Of a DNA stretch of 64,000 nt, positions 33,458-43,269 are shown in pieces. The notes under the pieces are model-generated. The model searched no databases and had not been told where the DNA came from. It was given only the letters and a program-made list of their open reading frames with translations. The translations under genes and the position numbers were made by a program. Numbering within the stretch: position 1 is the first letter of the stretch; every line of letters begins with the position of its first letter. The DNA comes from Lineus longissimus (lineage: Eukaryota > Nemertea > Pilidiophora > Heteronemertea > Lineidae), in assembly GCF_910592395.1 (NCBI RefSeq), contig NC_088315.1:9734501-9798500 (forward strand). The letters are read 5' to 3'.

Positions 33458-35681
33458 CCTGGTTAGAGGAAGTATTTTTCCTCTTTCCAGTCCGGCGACC
33501 CTCCGCTTCCCGTCGGAAGGATCCAGCAGGAGCAGGCTGACTAGGCGGGGTAGGCCTAGGCAGGACCTGCCTGGCGTACGGGATTGAACCCGATGCCTGC
33601 TGGGGCCTCTCTATCTTTCTAGCGTTAGGTAGAGAGGTCTTGGCCCTCTGTGTCGCAGTGGGGGCATATAATTTGTCCCAATCTTTCTGTGCTTGAGCCG
33701 CCTCTTGTACAGAATCTGCGAACAGGAAAGAACCGTCCATAGGAGCGGTTCTTAAGGCCCCTTCCAGCTGGAGGGATCTGATGACATTGAGAGAGCCCAG
33801 TGCGGCGTCTCTACGGAGTAGGACGCTATTTGCTGCGGTCTTGGCGGACAGCGCAATAGCGTGCCTAATCGAATGTGACAAGGATGTCACAAGCGATTTT
33901 GTGTCATCAGATAGTGACTCATTATCTTTTAGGGATCTGGCTAGGGCCAGGTTAGTGTGCTCTGCGTAGGAGAGCACCGCTAACGTGTTTTTGGCCAGAC
34001 CCTCTTGTGCTCTAAGGTCTCGGTAAGCCGAGGAGGAGGTCACCCTAGGCACGAGTTGGTCCAGCTGTACATCGTCCTTTAATATGGAAGTCGATGCTGC
34101 AGCTGGACAGCCGGCCGAGCTGACTCGATAATAGTCAGCGCGGTACTGCCTAACGGGAGGAAGTTGTGCCGTGAACAACTTCCCCGGTTTACACCAAGCT
34201 TCCGGTCCGACTGCCGGAAGGACAGGGATGGAAGTACGTTGGTGGGCGCCTTGTGAGTCTCTGATTGTACGCTCCAAAAGTTCAGAGACTGCTAACACCG
34301 ACGGGGAGGGAGGAAGGAATTCAAGTGCCCGAGTGGAGCCTTGAGAAACCTGTGGAGCCACTTCCTGTCCCCAGAGTGAAAAGGTCGGTGTTGACAAGGC
34401 TGGCAGTTCCGGCGGGGTAGGGCACAGATCCTGCGGGAGGTACGCTCTGATCAAGGATCTGAGTGTCCTCATATCCGACAGGATACTGGCCTCCTCTGGT
34501 GACAGCTCCTCCTGATTGGGGGAGCGGTAGCCTGGCTGAGAACTCTCGTTCTCAGAAAATTCCTCTAAAATAGAGGAGTCGGATGGTGGGTATCCGATGG
34601 GACCAGGCGCACCAGAGGAACCGGAACCCTGCTCCAGATGGCTGAGTCTATCAGAAAGACCTGCTACCATCTGGATGAGCTGGGACAGTTGCTGTCCCGA
34701 CTCGGGTTCCGGACCCGACGTGCGGCTTCTCTCAACGACGGGCGGTTGAGGCGAGGGTGAGCGCATAAGCGAACCCTGGAAGCCGTATGTGCGGGCGAAT
34801 GGGTCTTCCGGAAGCGGAAGTTGCCCATATTCTGAACTAGAGTTCAGATGTCCTCTCTGCGTAGCTCGTTCCATGGGAACGACGCCTCTGCTACGAGGAG
34901 GGGGTGGCACTTCCGGTTGGTTCCACCCAAGAGGTTGGCCAACGTAGGAAGGTGCCTGCATTTCCGGTAGGACGAAGTCCGAAACCGGAAATGCCCGTAA
35001 CTCCTTCGCCGGTATGGAGCTACCGGAAGCCCTTTTAGAAGGAGGTACGGAGGGCGGAAACGCTGTTACCGAAGACGCATGGCGTTTCGGAGGTGGCGTT
35101 ATAAGGTCCGGCCCTACTCTACTGTGTCCGTGAGGACTGGGGTTATTTCGCAGTAAAGACTGAGAAAAACCCCCAGTAGAGTCTTCGGTTACTGAAAAAC
35201 GGGAACCCGCGTCAGTAACCGGAACTGCAATCGGCGGACCGGAAGCAGGGTGCTCCCGCGGGTACAAAGGGCTTGTACTCGGGGGAGCGGACGACAGGGG
35301 AACCGGAAGGTTCCCTGAGGTCCGGGGTATATTAAACCCTTGGAGACTTATTGGATGTAAGTCTCCCTTGGGACCACAGACATTAATAATGTCAGATCCC
35401 GCATCCTTCGCAGCCGCGGCCGGAACCGGAACTCGGCTGACGGAAGGGGTGGTGGCGGGAGGTTTGCTAGACCTCCGGGTTATATGCCCGGAAACGGAAC
35501 CGGAAGAGGGTTTAGGCGTCTTCGCGGCCCGTTTCCCGCCACCAGACGCATTCCTTTGTGGTGAGACAAAGGATGCCGTCGGAGGGGTACGCCATATAAA
35601 AAATGGTACCAATGACAATAAAAACACTGGGAACCCCAAGTAGGCCAGAAAGGACGCAATAATTAATGGAAAGGAAAACAT
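33399..35681 (-). CDS. DIRS Gag-like protein (760 aa)
   Basis: The first gene of the element, presumably the structural and RNA-binding protein. The first ~30 residues (MFSFPLIIASFLAYLGFPVF) are oddly hydrophobic and may not be translated; a later start or a 5'-leader intron is possible. The middle is Pro/Ser-rich and low in complexity. The C-terminal half (about 480-690) is more ordered, with WCKPGKLF, QYRADYYRVSSAGC, LSYAEHTNLALARSL and LLRRDAALGSL, as in other DIRS Gag proteins as far as I recall. The C terminus is strongly basic (RTGKRKN, FRPRGAGRKR). No CCHC zinc knuckle is visible. It overlaps the RT frame by 59 nt, so RT needs a frameshift or internal start. Confidence 0.85.
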   Translation of the reverse strand: MFSFPLIIASFLAYLGFPVFLLSLVPFFIWRTPPTASFVSPQRNASGGGKRAAKTPKPSSGSVSGHITRRSSKPPATTPSVSRVPVPAAAAKDAGSDIINVCGPKGDLHPISLQGFNIPRTSGNLPVPLSSAPPSTSPLYPREHPASGPPIAVPVTDAGSRFSVTEDSTGGFSQSLLRNNPSPHGHSRVGPDLITPPPKRHASSVTAFPPSVPPSKRASGSSIPAKELRAFPVSDFVLPEMQAPSYVGQPLGWNQPEVPPPPRSRGVVPMERATQRGHLNSSSEYGQLPLPEDPFARTYGFQGSLMRSPSPQPPVVERSRTSGPEPESGQQLSQLIQMVAGLSDRLSHLEQGSGSSGAPGPIGYPPSDSSILEEFSENESSQPGYRSPNQEELSPEEASILSDMRTLRSLIRAYLPQDLCPTPPELPALSTPTFSLWGQEVAPQVSQGSTRALEFLPPSPSVLAVSELLERTIRDSQGAHQRTSIPVLPAVGPEAWCKPGKLFTAQLPPVRQYRADYYRVSSAGCPAAASTSILKDDVQLDQLVPRVTSSSAYRDLRAQEGLAKNTLAVLSYAEHTNLALARSLKDNESLSDDTKSLVTSLSHSIRHAIALSAKTAANSVLLRRDAALGSLNVIRSLQLEGALRTAPMDGSFLFADSVQEAAQAQKDWDKLYAPTATQRAKTSLPNARKIERPQQASGSIPYARQVLPRPTPPSQPAPAGSFRREAEGRRTGKRKNTSSNQGGSGPTKHSFRPRGAGRKR

Positions 35682-35978
35682 GCCTACTTGAATTAAACAC
35701 TATTGCAATGGATCTGAGTCTTGTTCATTACAATAGAGCGGAGAATAGCCTACTTAACTCTACCCTACCAAGATCAAAATAATGGAGCCGGGTCGACTAA
35801 GCTAGCTAAGAAAATGTCTATAATTAAATAGACTGGACAATACTAATGCCAAGATTAGTTTGGCGGTCTACTCCGTAGGTGAATGAACCCAAAAATCGTC
35901 TAGACTCGGCTGGTTGAATTTGGTTTTAAATCGAATTCACGGCAGCTTTGAAAAAAACGATGTGCTTCGTAGAAGCAC
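35682..35978 (-). other. DIRS 5' leader
   Basis: Non-coding leader between the terminal repeat and Gag, AT-rich compared with the coding part. It contains a perfect 8-bp-stem hairpin TGTGCTTC-GTA-GAAGCACA at 35961-35979, just inside the terminal repeat. Confidence 0.6.
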
Positions 35979-36166
35979 AAGAGTAAAGACTGAATATGGC
36001 GGCATGAGATCGGCGCGATCTCGCGGGATCGGTCAGGGCGCCGCCTGGCGGCCGAGCTGTTAACTCAGTTCTCCCTTTAGAAAATTAAAGGGATACTCTT
36101 GTGTTTGAGCCCAAATGGAGTAACATGCAAAAGTGTTCCATAGGTAAGTTTGAATGACACAAAATG
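35979..36166. repeat. DIRS inverted terminal repeat, 5' side
   Basis: Inverse of 29616-29831. It runs outward from AAGAGTAAAGACTGAATATG through GGCGCCGCCTGGCGGCC to TTCCATAGGTAAGTTTGAAT, ending ACACAAAATG. The element promoter should lie here. Confidence 0.95.
36137..36150 (+). promoter_or_regulatory. Outward-facing splice-donor consensus in DIRS ends
   Basis: TTCCATAG|GTAAGTTTG at the right end (plus strand), and its counterpart CCATAG|GTAAGTATG at the left end (minus strand, 29655-29673), match the 5' splice-site consensus MAG|GTRAGT and both point out of the element. Whether they are used is unknown. Confidence 0.4.
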
Positions 36167-36237
36167 TTTGGGACGGTCTTTTTTGTATGTGAAGAAAAGA
36201 AGATAAAGAGTTGGTTAACAAAATGAACTTTATTGGT

Positions 36238-36322
36238 GCGACAGATATTTGATGCCTTTCGGCAGATATTTGAAGCGCCTTGCGGCAGATATTTGTTGCC
36301 TTGCGGCAGATATTTGATAACG
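36238..36322. repeat. Four short ~21-24-bp units with CAGATATTTG
   Basis: GACAGATATTTGATGCC, GGCAGATATTTGAAGCG, GGCAGATATTTGTTGCC and GGCAGATATTTGATAAC follow in tandem with TTGC or TTTC linkers. They lie between the DIRS insertion and a predicted host exon. Confidence 0.8.
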
Positions 36323-36366
36323 CTCTCCGGGAATGGAAAGCAGTAAAATGAGTAAGCACACCTTAC

Positions 36367-36447
36367 TCTGAATGTGGGAACAGCAAGTGCTTTCCTGGAC
36401 TTGAAATGTGCCAACGACTCCTCTTGCAATAACCAACAATAGTAAAT
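36367..36447 (-). CDS. Predicted internal exon, 27 codons
   Basis: Minus-strand exon candidate with a strong polypyrimidine acceptor (TCTTCTCTTTTTTTACAG) and a GTAAGG donor. It is exactly 81 nt and open in phase 0: IYYCWLLQEESLAHF, then KSRKALAVPTFR. The upstream exon at 38023-38049 also ends in phase 0, so the two join cleanly. The residues are not ones I recognise. It could belong to the 5' part of the ARHGAP39-like gene or to a separate gene. The DIRS element lies 200 bp downstream, probably inside the following intron. Confidence 0.45.
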
Positions 36448-38022
36448 CTGTAAAAAAAGAGAAGAGAAATTAACACTGACTGAATAAAAAAGGGTGACAT
36501 AGACGGGGAAATGTACACCACCGGATACAGTCTGTGCTTGACCAGGCATCGGTCAGATGATATCCTGAACAAGGCATCTATGGAAGCAAATCCGGAAAGA
36601 GACTTAACCTTCGAAGGGCACACTTATTGCTCAGTGAAAAGTCAGTCCTGTGGGCTGTTTTCCAATTCAAAATAAAAGTGTAACCTCTTTAAATTAGTCT
36701 CACAGACTGAACCATAACACTCAACAGCCAACCGTGCCCACATGATGTGAGCCAAGAGCTGGGCTTAAAGATGAGCGAGTGGTGTACTACATTTTGAAAA
36801 TTGTCTATCGTCTACGACATGTGACAGAACAGGATCTAGTGGACTTAATGATGAGGTACTATCAAATAAGGTGTCCATCAATTGAATCACGAGGGCCTGT
36901 TGAGTTATCCTCTTAGCCTGCTATCCTATAGGGTTAGGCTATCATTTTTGTCTTTTTTTACAGCCAACAGTACAACCATGCACAGCGCAGTGTACAGACA
37001 GTACAGGATTGCAAACTAAAAACATGAGCATTGCTGCCTAACGAAACTGCAGTGGAATTCATACTACGATGTCATAATGTGACTTTCAAAATAATTTTTT
37101 TCACGGCCAATGACCAGACAGGGAGAAAACAAACGTAAATGGCGAGATTTGTTGCAAAATTGCCAACCACAACAACTCAGGGACCGTAGCCAAAATGGCC
37201 GACGGCGAATTCTCCGGTCGCTCGCGCAGTCCATAAACAAGCATCAATTTTACCAACTTTGGGTGCTAGCTTGGTCATCAAAGTAACAGAACTGTTAGAA
37301 ATACATCTAAACAACATAAATATACAGTTAAAAGTGCATAAAAATCCTGTTTCAACCTCCGGGCGCTACCTTTTTTTCTCCGCCAGACTTCGGGCCCTAC
37401 CGGTCGTTATTTAGTGCGACCGCCACCAGAGTGTTTATCAAGATCTTTCGCCGTTTTAATTGCGCGTTTTAGGCAGATTAATCAATTATTACATGCATGC
37501 ATTATATATCACCGAAGTGATAATTGCGTAGGCTATTTGAAACTAAGTTCAGATATTATTTTCGATCTTTGAACTGAATTAAGGCGAGTGATTCTTGACA
37601 CCCGGTCGACAAATCAGGACTTAATTGCAAAATTCACGTGAGATCGCTTGCATCATCGGCACGTTTGAAAGCCGAATTTCACAAATTCCACAAATATTTA
37701 TCACATACTATATGCATCACCACAAAGGTAACTCTCTAGACTATTTGAAACCAAGTTCAGATACTTATTTTCACAAAAATTCGAAGCTATGCAAGCGATT
37801 TTTCAGTGGTAGAGATCGACGGAAACAAATTTCTCGCTCTAAAATGACATGAGACGAGCACCAACTTTCGCTAATTTGTGCACAATATTTCCGCAATATT
37901 ATAAAAAACTATTGATAAATCTGAATTATATAGACTCTTTGCAGTACCTTCACAAATTTCAGGTACATGGTCATGTTGATTAAAAGAGTATCAACCGATT
38001 GAACATGAGAAAGTTCACTCAC
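36448..38022. other. Presumed first intron; GC-richer CpG patch near 37.2 kb
   Basis: Around 37160-37260 and 37370-37460 the sequence is richer in CpG. It contains CCAAAATGGCCGAC (YY1-like, and also a short plus-strand ATG frame MADGEFSGRSRSP that stops). A diverged ~90-bp direct repeat with CTATTTGAAAC(T/C)AAGTTCAGAT lies at about 37533 and 37740. No further exon recognised. Confidence 0.35.
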
Positions 38023-38049
38023 CTTCATTGAAGCAGCGACTACTGCCAT
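38023..38049 (-). CDS. Predicted first coding exon (MAVVAASMK)
   Basis: On the minus strand AAAATGGCA gives a good start context. Nine codons (MAVVAASMK) run straight into a consensus donor GTGAGTGAAC. They end in phase 0, matching the exon at 36367-36447. An inverted CCAAT box lies about 35 bp upstream. A short first coding exon next to promoter-like sequence is common in animal genes. Which gene it begins is inferred only from strand and phase, with the ARHGAP39-like gene as the nearest candidate. Confidence 0.4.
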
Positions 38050-38110
38050 TTTTAAATGGTGGCATCTCTTCTATCGATCGGCCAATCAGCAGCACTGCTT
38101 GCAAAAAAGT
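38050..38110 (-). promoter_or_regulatory. Putative promoter with inverted CCAAT box
   Basis: GCCAATCAGC on the plus strand (38081-38090) is CTGATTGGC on the coding strand, a full NF-Y-type site. AAAAATGGC at the start codon is YY1-like. There is no TATA box at the usual distance. Confidence 0.3.
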
Positions 38111-38446
38111 TGAGCCACCGCCAAATTTGAAATCGCCAAAATTCAGTCAATGTGCCTGCAGCGCCAACTGGCGGTGAAAACTATATTAATTCCATTAAAA
38201 GTAAAAAATGAAAAAATATTAAAAAATATTCAGCCATATTTGAAATCAATATTTGCTCTGTGGACCGAGGTAAAAAGGGAAAGAAATCTAAACGCAAAAT
38301 GACCTCATTCTCTTAATATAGGTCGGATCGCGCTGATTTTTCGTTTTTTGAGTTCACCTTGGGCAACTCCTAATTTACCACCGTCAACGAAGTGGCTGGG
38401 CCTTCCCGGTCAGAAATGTCCAATTTTGTCCACAGATGGGTCCCTA

Positions 38447-38485
38447 GATGGATGGATGGATGGATGGATGGATGGATGGATGGAT
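38447..38485. repeat. (GATG)n microsatellite
   Basis: About nine GATG/GGAT units without interruption. Confidence 0.95.
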
Positions 38486-39246
38486 TGCAGGACGGACACC
38501 ATTTGAACAGCTATTCTATTAGCTCCGCTGACTTTGTCAGAAAAAATCAGAAATACACAGCACTGACTTATGAAATGAACCTTTTTTGCAACTTGATTAC
38601 AATTACAAAGATATGTGGGACACAAGTCGATCCTAAAGTCAAAAATTTCTTCACTCGCTATTTCATTTCAATACTGGCACCGACTGTTACGTTTTGACAA
38701 ATTTTATTACAGCTTACATCGCTAATCACAACATTAAACCCGCTCCTAACCAACCACCTGACAGAGCAAACAGCAATCAGACGCTATTGCTGCTACTAAC
38801 CACACATGTCATTAGCGAAAGGAAATTAGCAACATGTTAGCCAATGTCACACCCTGTGGTGCTTTCAACTGGATGTAGCTAATGAAGTTAGCTGTAGCTT
38901 AACATGAATTTATACCATGATTCACTTCAACTGTACCTAAGCAGCAGGTGAAAACTTCATGGACAAGTGGATCTGCATCATCAGTACGAGCATTAGTACA
39001 ATGGTGCCAATGAACCATCAGCCATCACCACCAGACAGCAGTTGGCAAACCATCAAATGAAATGACGTCAGAGCTAAGATAATTTACAACAAGTGGTTGC
39101 AACGGCATAATTGCTAAGACAAGTGCTCTAATCATGGACCTACAAGTATTGCAAACAGAACAAACTTGTCATGTTCTGTGTATTGAGAAAAGAAGAACAT
39201 GTTGACGACAGCTCCTTATCACGTACACATCCTGTGTTTATACATT
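38486..39246. other. No recognisable feature
   Basis: Non-coding, presumably intergenic or upstream of the 38.05-kb start. Nothing else seen. Confidence 0.4.
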
Positions 39247-39409
39247 TACACTAGAACCTCTCTAAAAGGACACCCTCGGGACTGACAAATGCTGTCCCTA
39301 ATAGAGAGGTGTCCTGTATACAGAGGTCGATTTGAATGGAAACGCCCAATTTGGGACCAAAACCAGTGTCCTTAATAGAGAGATGTTCGCCAAGAGAGGT
39401 TCTACTGTA
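39247..39409 (-). mobile_element. TA-flanked 163-bp MITE, copy D (inverted)
   Basis: Same family as 7295-7458 but in the opposite orientation. It begins TA CACTAGAACCTCTCTA and ends CAAGAGAGGTTCTACTG TA, with AATTTGGGACCAAAACCAGT inside. Confidence 0.85.
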
Positions 39410-40144
39410 AATAGAACATACAGGTATGAAATCAATTTTACCAAGGAACACCAAAAGACCTTCACTCCCACATCTTAGTCCAGAGTTTCTGCCAGCGAGG
39501 AGGGGGGGCCAGGGGACTAGTACCTCCTTGGCTGGAAATGAGAGGGTATTTGGTACCACCCTCAGGTCAAAAGTACCACCTTAGCTGTACCCCCTTACCC
39601 CAATCCTGGCTTTCACTCTGGTGGTAGTTTTGAAATAAAAGTTTTTACAAACATTTATCAATTGAGAGCAGGATATTTCTACACAAAACATATTGGCATT
39701 AAAATTTTTTGGTCTCAATTTAGAAATTTAGATGTAGACACATAACAACAGTTGCCATAATAATCTTCCTAATTGTATTGGATGCCAATGATACCAATTT
39801 ATCATCATATGAACAGTTTTTGATAAAACGGTTAACAGCACTTGTTGGATACATGTTCAAGTATATTCTCTAAGTCACAACTATGCACCAGCAGATGGGG
39901 AACCCATCTGAAAGTTACTAAAGTTACTAAATCTGGTGCAAACCTGTAACCTGATTTTACACAAGTCAGAACACATAAAACCACATTACAACACTGAGAG
40001 ATTTCCAAAACAATCATTTCTGGTAACAGATAGATGTGCCCTTAGAAGCAACTTTTTTGCTTAGAAGATTTGATATTTTGGTCCACTCGACAGGGTTGCA
40101 ACATGTCTCGTGTGACACCCTGACTTTTTATCTCATGAAGTTGC
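39410..40144. other. No recognisable feature
   Basis: AT-rich non-coding sequence without recognised repeats. Confidence 0.4.
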
Positions 40145-41040
40145 ATGATTCTCTCCAGTGGTACTGCAGCTGAGATACACTCTCTTTTGCCAGTGGTCAC
40201 TGGAGATTAGCTGCCTGAAACATAGCTGCTAACCACAACACTGCTGCCAGCCAGAGGCAGAAATAGCATCAGAGAACAGATGTTGGCATTGCCATCCAAG
40301 GAGATCCAAGGTTGGCCTGTGAACCGTAGAAACCTTTTCATCCCACGGGTCAGCAAGAAAGCTTCCTATCTAACCAAGAGCAAAATGAAATAATCAAATC
40401 TGGTGATCTATCAGACACTGGTGGCTTTGCAACCCAAGAAAACACATAACCAAAGATGTAAGCAACCACCCTCTCATCGGGTTTCTAAGCAAATTTCAGA
40501 AACGAAGGTATAATAGGTAAAGGAAAGTTTTATAATCTTGGCGATATTGCTTGAGATGAAGCAACAGCACTTATGAATGTTCTAACTGTACTACTGCAGG
40601 CAACAATCACTAGGAAGGCTATCTACTTGATGCGAGAGTGCCATGGAGACGGAGTTTTAATTTGTCGCATCTGTGGTCACCTAGACTTTCATGCCAACAG
40701 CGAACCAGGGTTCGTCTAGATTGGGCGCTGCTGGTACAGGCACAGTTCTGTACACTCGACTCTTTCACCAGTGGTTGCCAGAGATTAGCCTGGTGAATGA
40801 CACGATCCTGATGCTTTCCCAAGAAAACATATAACCAAAGAGGTTTAGCAACCACGCTCTCTTCATGTTACTTGGCAACGTTTCGAAATGAAGACAAGAT
40901 AATTTGTAAAAGAAACTTGTAAAACCTTTGGCGAGATTGTTTGAGATGAAGCAACAGCACTTAGGAATGTTCGAACTGTACTTCTGCAGACAACAATCTG
41001 TTGGGAAGCTATCTAGTTGATGCGAGAGGGTGAAGGTTCG
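40145..41040. repeat. ~390-bp tandem duplication, two diverged copies
   Basis: Matching blocks recur with a spacing of about 386: CCAGTGGT(C/T)(A/G)C(T/C)(G/A)GAGATTAG, CCCAAGAAAACA(C/T)ATAACC, TTGAGATGAAGCAACAGCAC and TTGATGCGAGAG (near 40628 and 41015). The copies are clearly diverged. No coding content. Confidence 0.7.
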
Positions 41041-41936
41041 TACTCTCAGGTATCCTGGACCAGTGGTTGAATCTCTAGTCAATGCAGCTACATGAGCTCA
41101 CATCACCTCCAGCCAATGAACTTTTTCGTGTGGGCCTAAAATGTATCAATTTTGATCTAGCCTGTCTTAGTATCATAGTCTCTGAAGATCTTATGACTGA
41201 CTAGGGGGTGGCATTTGAAACATTTCTTTCCATTTGTAAATGTCCCACGGTCAAAAGTACCAGATCATAGTTAGGTTTCCAGCTACTCTAATCATTCGTT
41301 TCCCCTCTCAGTCTGTCTACAAGTGAATCCAAGATAACCGATTCTCTTGGAGCCGAAGCTGATCATGTATCTTCTCAAGTATCCACTAACATGAGCCGGG
41401 TTCAGTAGTCTACTGAGTAGACAGTCTAAAGCAGGTGTTCCAATCCAGTAACTACCAAGGATTTCCATGCTATTCATAATTTCACCTTTTGAACTGCTTG
41501 TTTTGAAGGCGATTGACCTGCAATTTGCTTACAGTAATCTACAAAGTTCAGCGGAGGTGATTTGTCTATAAAGTACTTTCACAAAATTACACTTGAAAAA
41601 TTATTGCCCAATTAATGCAAAACAAAACCAGTGCAAAATAAATTTTGTACTTGTTTACTTCGAGTTAGTTTTTTTTGGTGCAAAGTCCTTGTGAGATGGA
41701 ACTGCTTACCACAGTTTCATGAACTGCAATTCTAAAACACCTGGATTTAGAATGAACCGCATTTTACATGCACTATGCATTTTAAATGCACTATGCACCA
41801 ATGAAGCCTCGTTTTGAATTCAGCGGTTATAGTCAGGCAACCATATAATAACTGCTTGGGTTGGTGCAAAATGTGGAAGCAGTCAAAAAGCATTTACAAC
41901 CACATTATACGTTACTTGTTTTGAGATGTTTTAGAA
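41041..41936. other. No recognisable feature
   Basis: Non-coding sequence. Nothing supported. Confidence 0.4.
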
Positions 41937-42105
41937 AAGGAATTGATACCTCGCTGGCGGTATTGATTGTCGCACCAAAGCTACGAGGGTGGAGCTAAAA
42001 TTTCGGCCAAAACCGAAGTGGAGGCGAAGTTTTGGTCTGCATCTTAGCTCCACCCTCGAAGCTTTGGTGAGACAATGAATACCTCCAGTACGGTATCAGT
42101 GCCTT
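41937..42105. mobile_element. Foldback MITE with ~65-bp arms, copy 1
   Basis: The left arm AAGGAATTGATACCTC, ATTGATTGTCGCACCAAAGC and GAGGGTGGAGCTAA is repeated inverted on the right as TTAGCTCCACCCTC, GCTTTGGTGAGACAATGAAT and GGTATCAGTGCCTT. Almost the whole element is palindrome. TTAGA flanks both sides and may be the target duplication. A diverged copy lies at 47388-47552. Confidence 0.8.
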
Positions 42106-43179
42106 AGACAATCAGAAAAGTCCTTGTTACCCTAAATTGAGCACCATCTCCACAATCCAATCCAATGCTCCACAGGACCGAATCATCCCAATCCGCCAAG
42201 AAAAACCCAGAAAACACGCACGCTCGTGAAGCAATCAACATCTTGCGTAAAAAATAATCGATCGAAAAATAATGATGCGCCACTCCGGCAAGGATCGACC
42301 AAGTGAAACAAAAATCTGGCTTAATGATGTGAGGGATCAATTTCTTTTGCAGATGACGCTTCACCAAGCCGCCTGGAAGCAATTTGCGGTCTTTCGCAGA
42401 AAAATCATCATCGTTCTGTCATCTGTGAACCCTCCTAAAAACTCTAACGTTCATCCAATTTAGGTACCCGGGAGCCTTTGTAATGCCAACATCACAGAGA
42501 AAGATTCAGAACTCAAAGCCAAGTTGTATATAATCCCCTTGCTGCTTATCCTCTGTCGCCACACACCAATTAATCTAACATCTCAACTCTGTTCGAGACT
42601 TATTCTCGTTCTCATCAATTCATCATATGGCAGCAACTTCGTGGGATCAAAACTTCACCAGTACTTAGACCCAGCATTTATCATATCAGTAGGATAAGTT
42701 ACTATTCAAGAGATCACTATCAAGACTGAAACGAATCTTTATAGGCCTGTTGTGTTGTGGACGACGTATGTAGCACGTCGTGTTCCATGTCCCCGTCACG
42801 TGCGCATGACGTGCACAGTAAGTCATGCATGACTTAAATATATTTCCTCAGCACTGGGCAGAAGCTTCTTTAAGCATGCTTTACAGGCTCAGGAAACATA
42901 AATTTGATCCAAATACTATAGACAGCAACACTTTTGAATATTCTTTGCCCATTCAAAGTAAAATTTAAAGTACCATTTAAAGTAACCACTGTGTAGTGTT
43001 GATAGTTCCACAGCTCAGCATGGGATGGTGACAATCGCTTCCGCAGCAAAATAGTTAAATTGGCAACCACACTTCTCGACAAGACAACTGCCATAACCCA
43101 CCCCCACCAAACTGTTCTTGACATCATCTGAATTGTGTCACGCACACTGAGAGAATATTCAGATCATCAACTTCCTCAC
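42106..43179. other. No supported gene; palindrome at 42820
   Basis: Both strands are open around 42110-42460, but no frame has decisive splice signals. AAGTCATGCATGACTT at 42820-42835 is a perfect 16-bp palindrome. It lies in a cluster with CACGTG, GACGTG and GCATGACGTGC. Confidence 0.4.
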
Positions 43180-43269
43180 CTATATCTTCTGTTTTGGTCA
43201 AGCACTCGGTGGGACCATGGGTGGAATCATGGGTGGAACCGTCGGCGCGCCTTCGCTTGAGATTGCATG
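43180..43269 (-). CDS. Weak predicted exon, 90 nt
   Basis: Minus-strand frame between an acceptor (ATTGGCAG) and a donor (ATATAG, then GTGAGG), reading CNLKRRRADGSTHDSTH, then GPTECLTKTEDI. The composition is hydrophilic and coding-like in a GC-rich patch, with no known motif. Its phase (two bases in) does not fit the 50.4-kb exon directly, so at least one more exon would be needed if both belong to one gene. Confidence 0.22.

Larger units (their letters stand above)
29616..36166 (-). mobile_element. Full-length DIRS-1-type retrotransposon, intact
   Basis: A 6.55-kb element with genes on the minus strand: Gag, then RT/RNase H/methyltransferase, then tyrosine recombinase, in overlapping frames without internal stops. 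Its inverted terminal repeats (29616-29831 and 35979-36166) match almost perfectly over about 150 bp; the left one has about 30 extra outer bases. An internal complementary region at 29879-29976 joins sequences complementary to both outer ends. The termini share AAATG (29616-29620 and 36162-36166), and the internal copy carries it once. There is no staggered-cut target duplication. All this is diagnostic of DIRS elements, which integrate through a circular intermediate by tyrosine recombinase. The intact frames imply recent insertion. It probably lies in an intron of the minus-strand host gene, in the sense orientation. Confidence 0.96.

Noticed and set aside
30341-33587. Plus-strand frames opposite the DIRS genes
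   Set aside because: Shadows of the GC-rich minus-strand retrotransposon genes.
37194-37235. Plus-strand gene start MADGEFSGRSRSP
   Set aside because: Good start context in a CpG-richer patch, but it stops after 13 codons with no splice donor before the stop.
42104-42463. Overlapping frames on both strands, one behind a TTTTGCAG acceptor on the plus strand
   Set aside because: Neither strand has matching donor, start and codon bias together; the strand cannot be decided.
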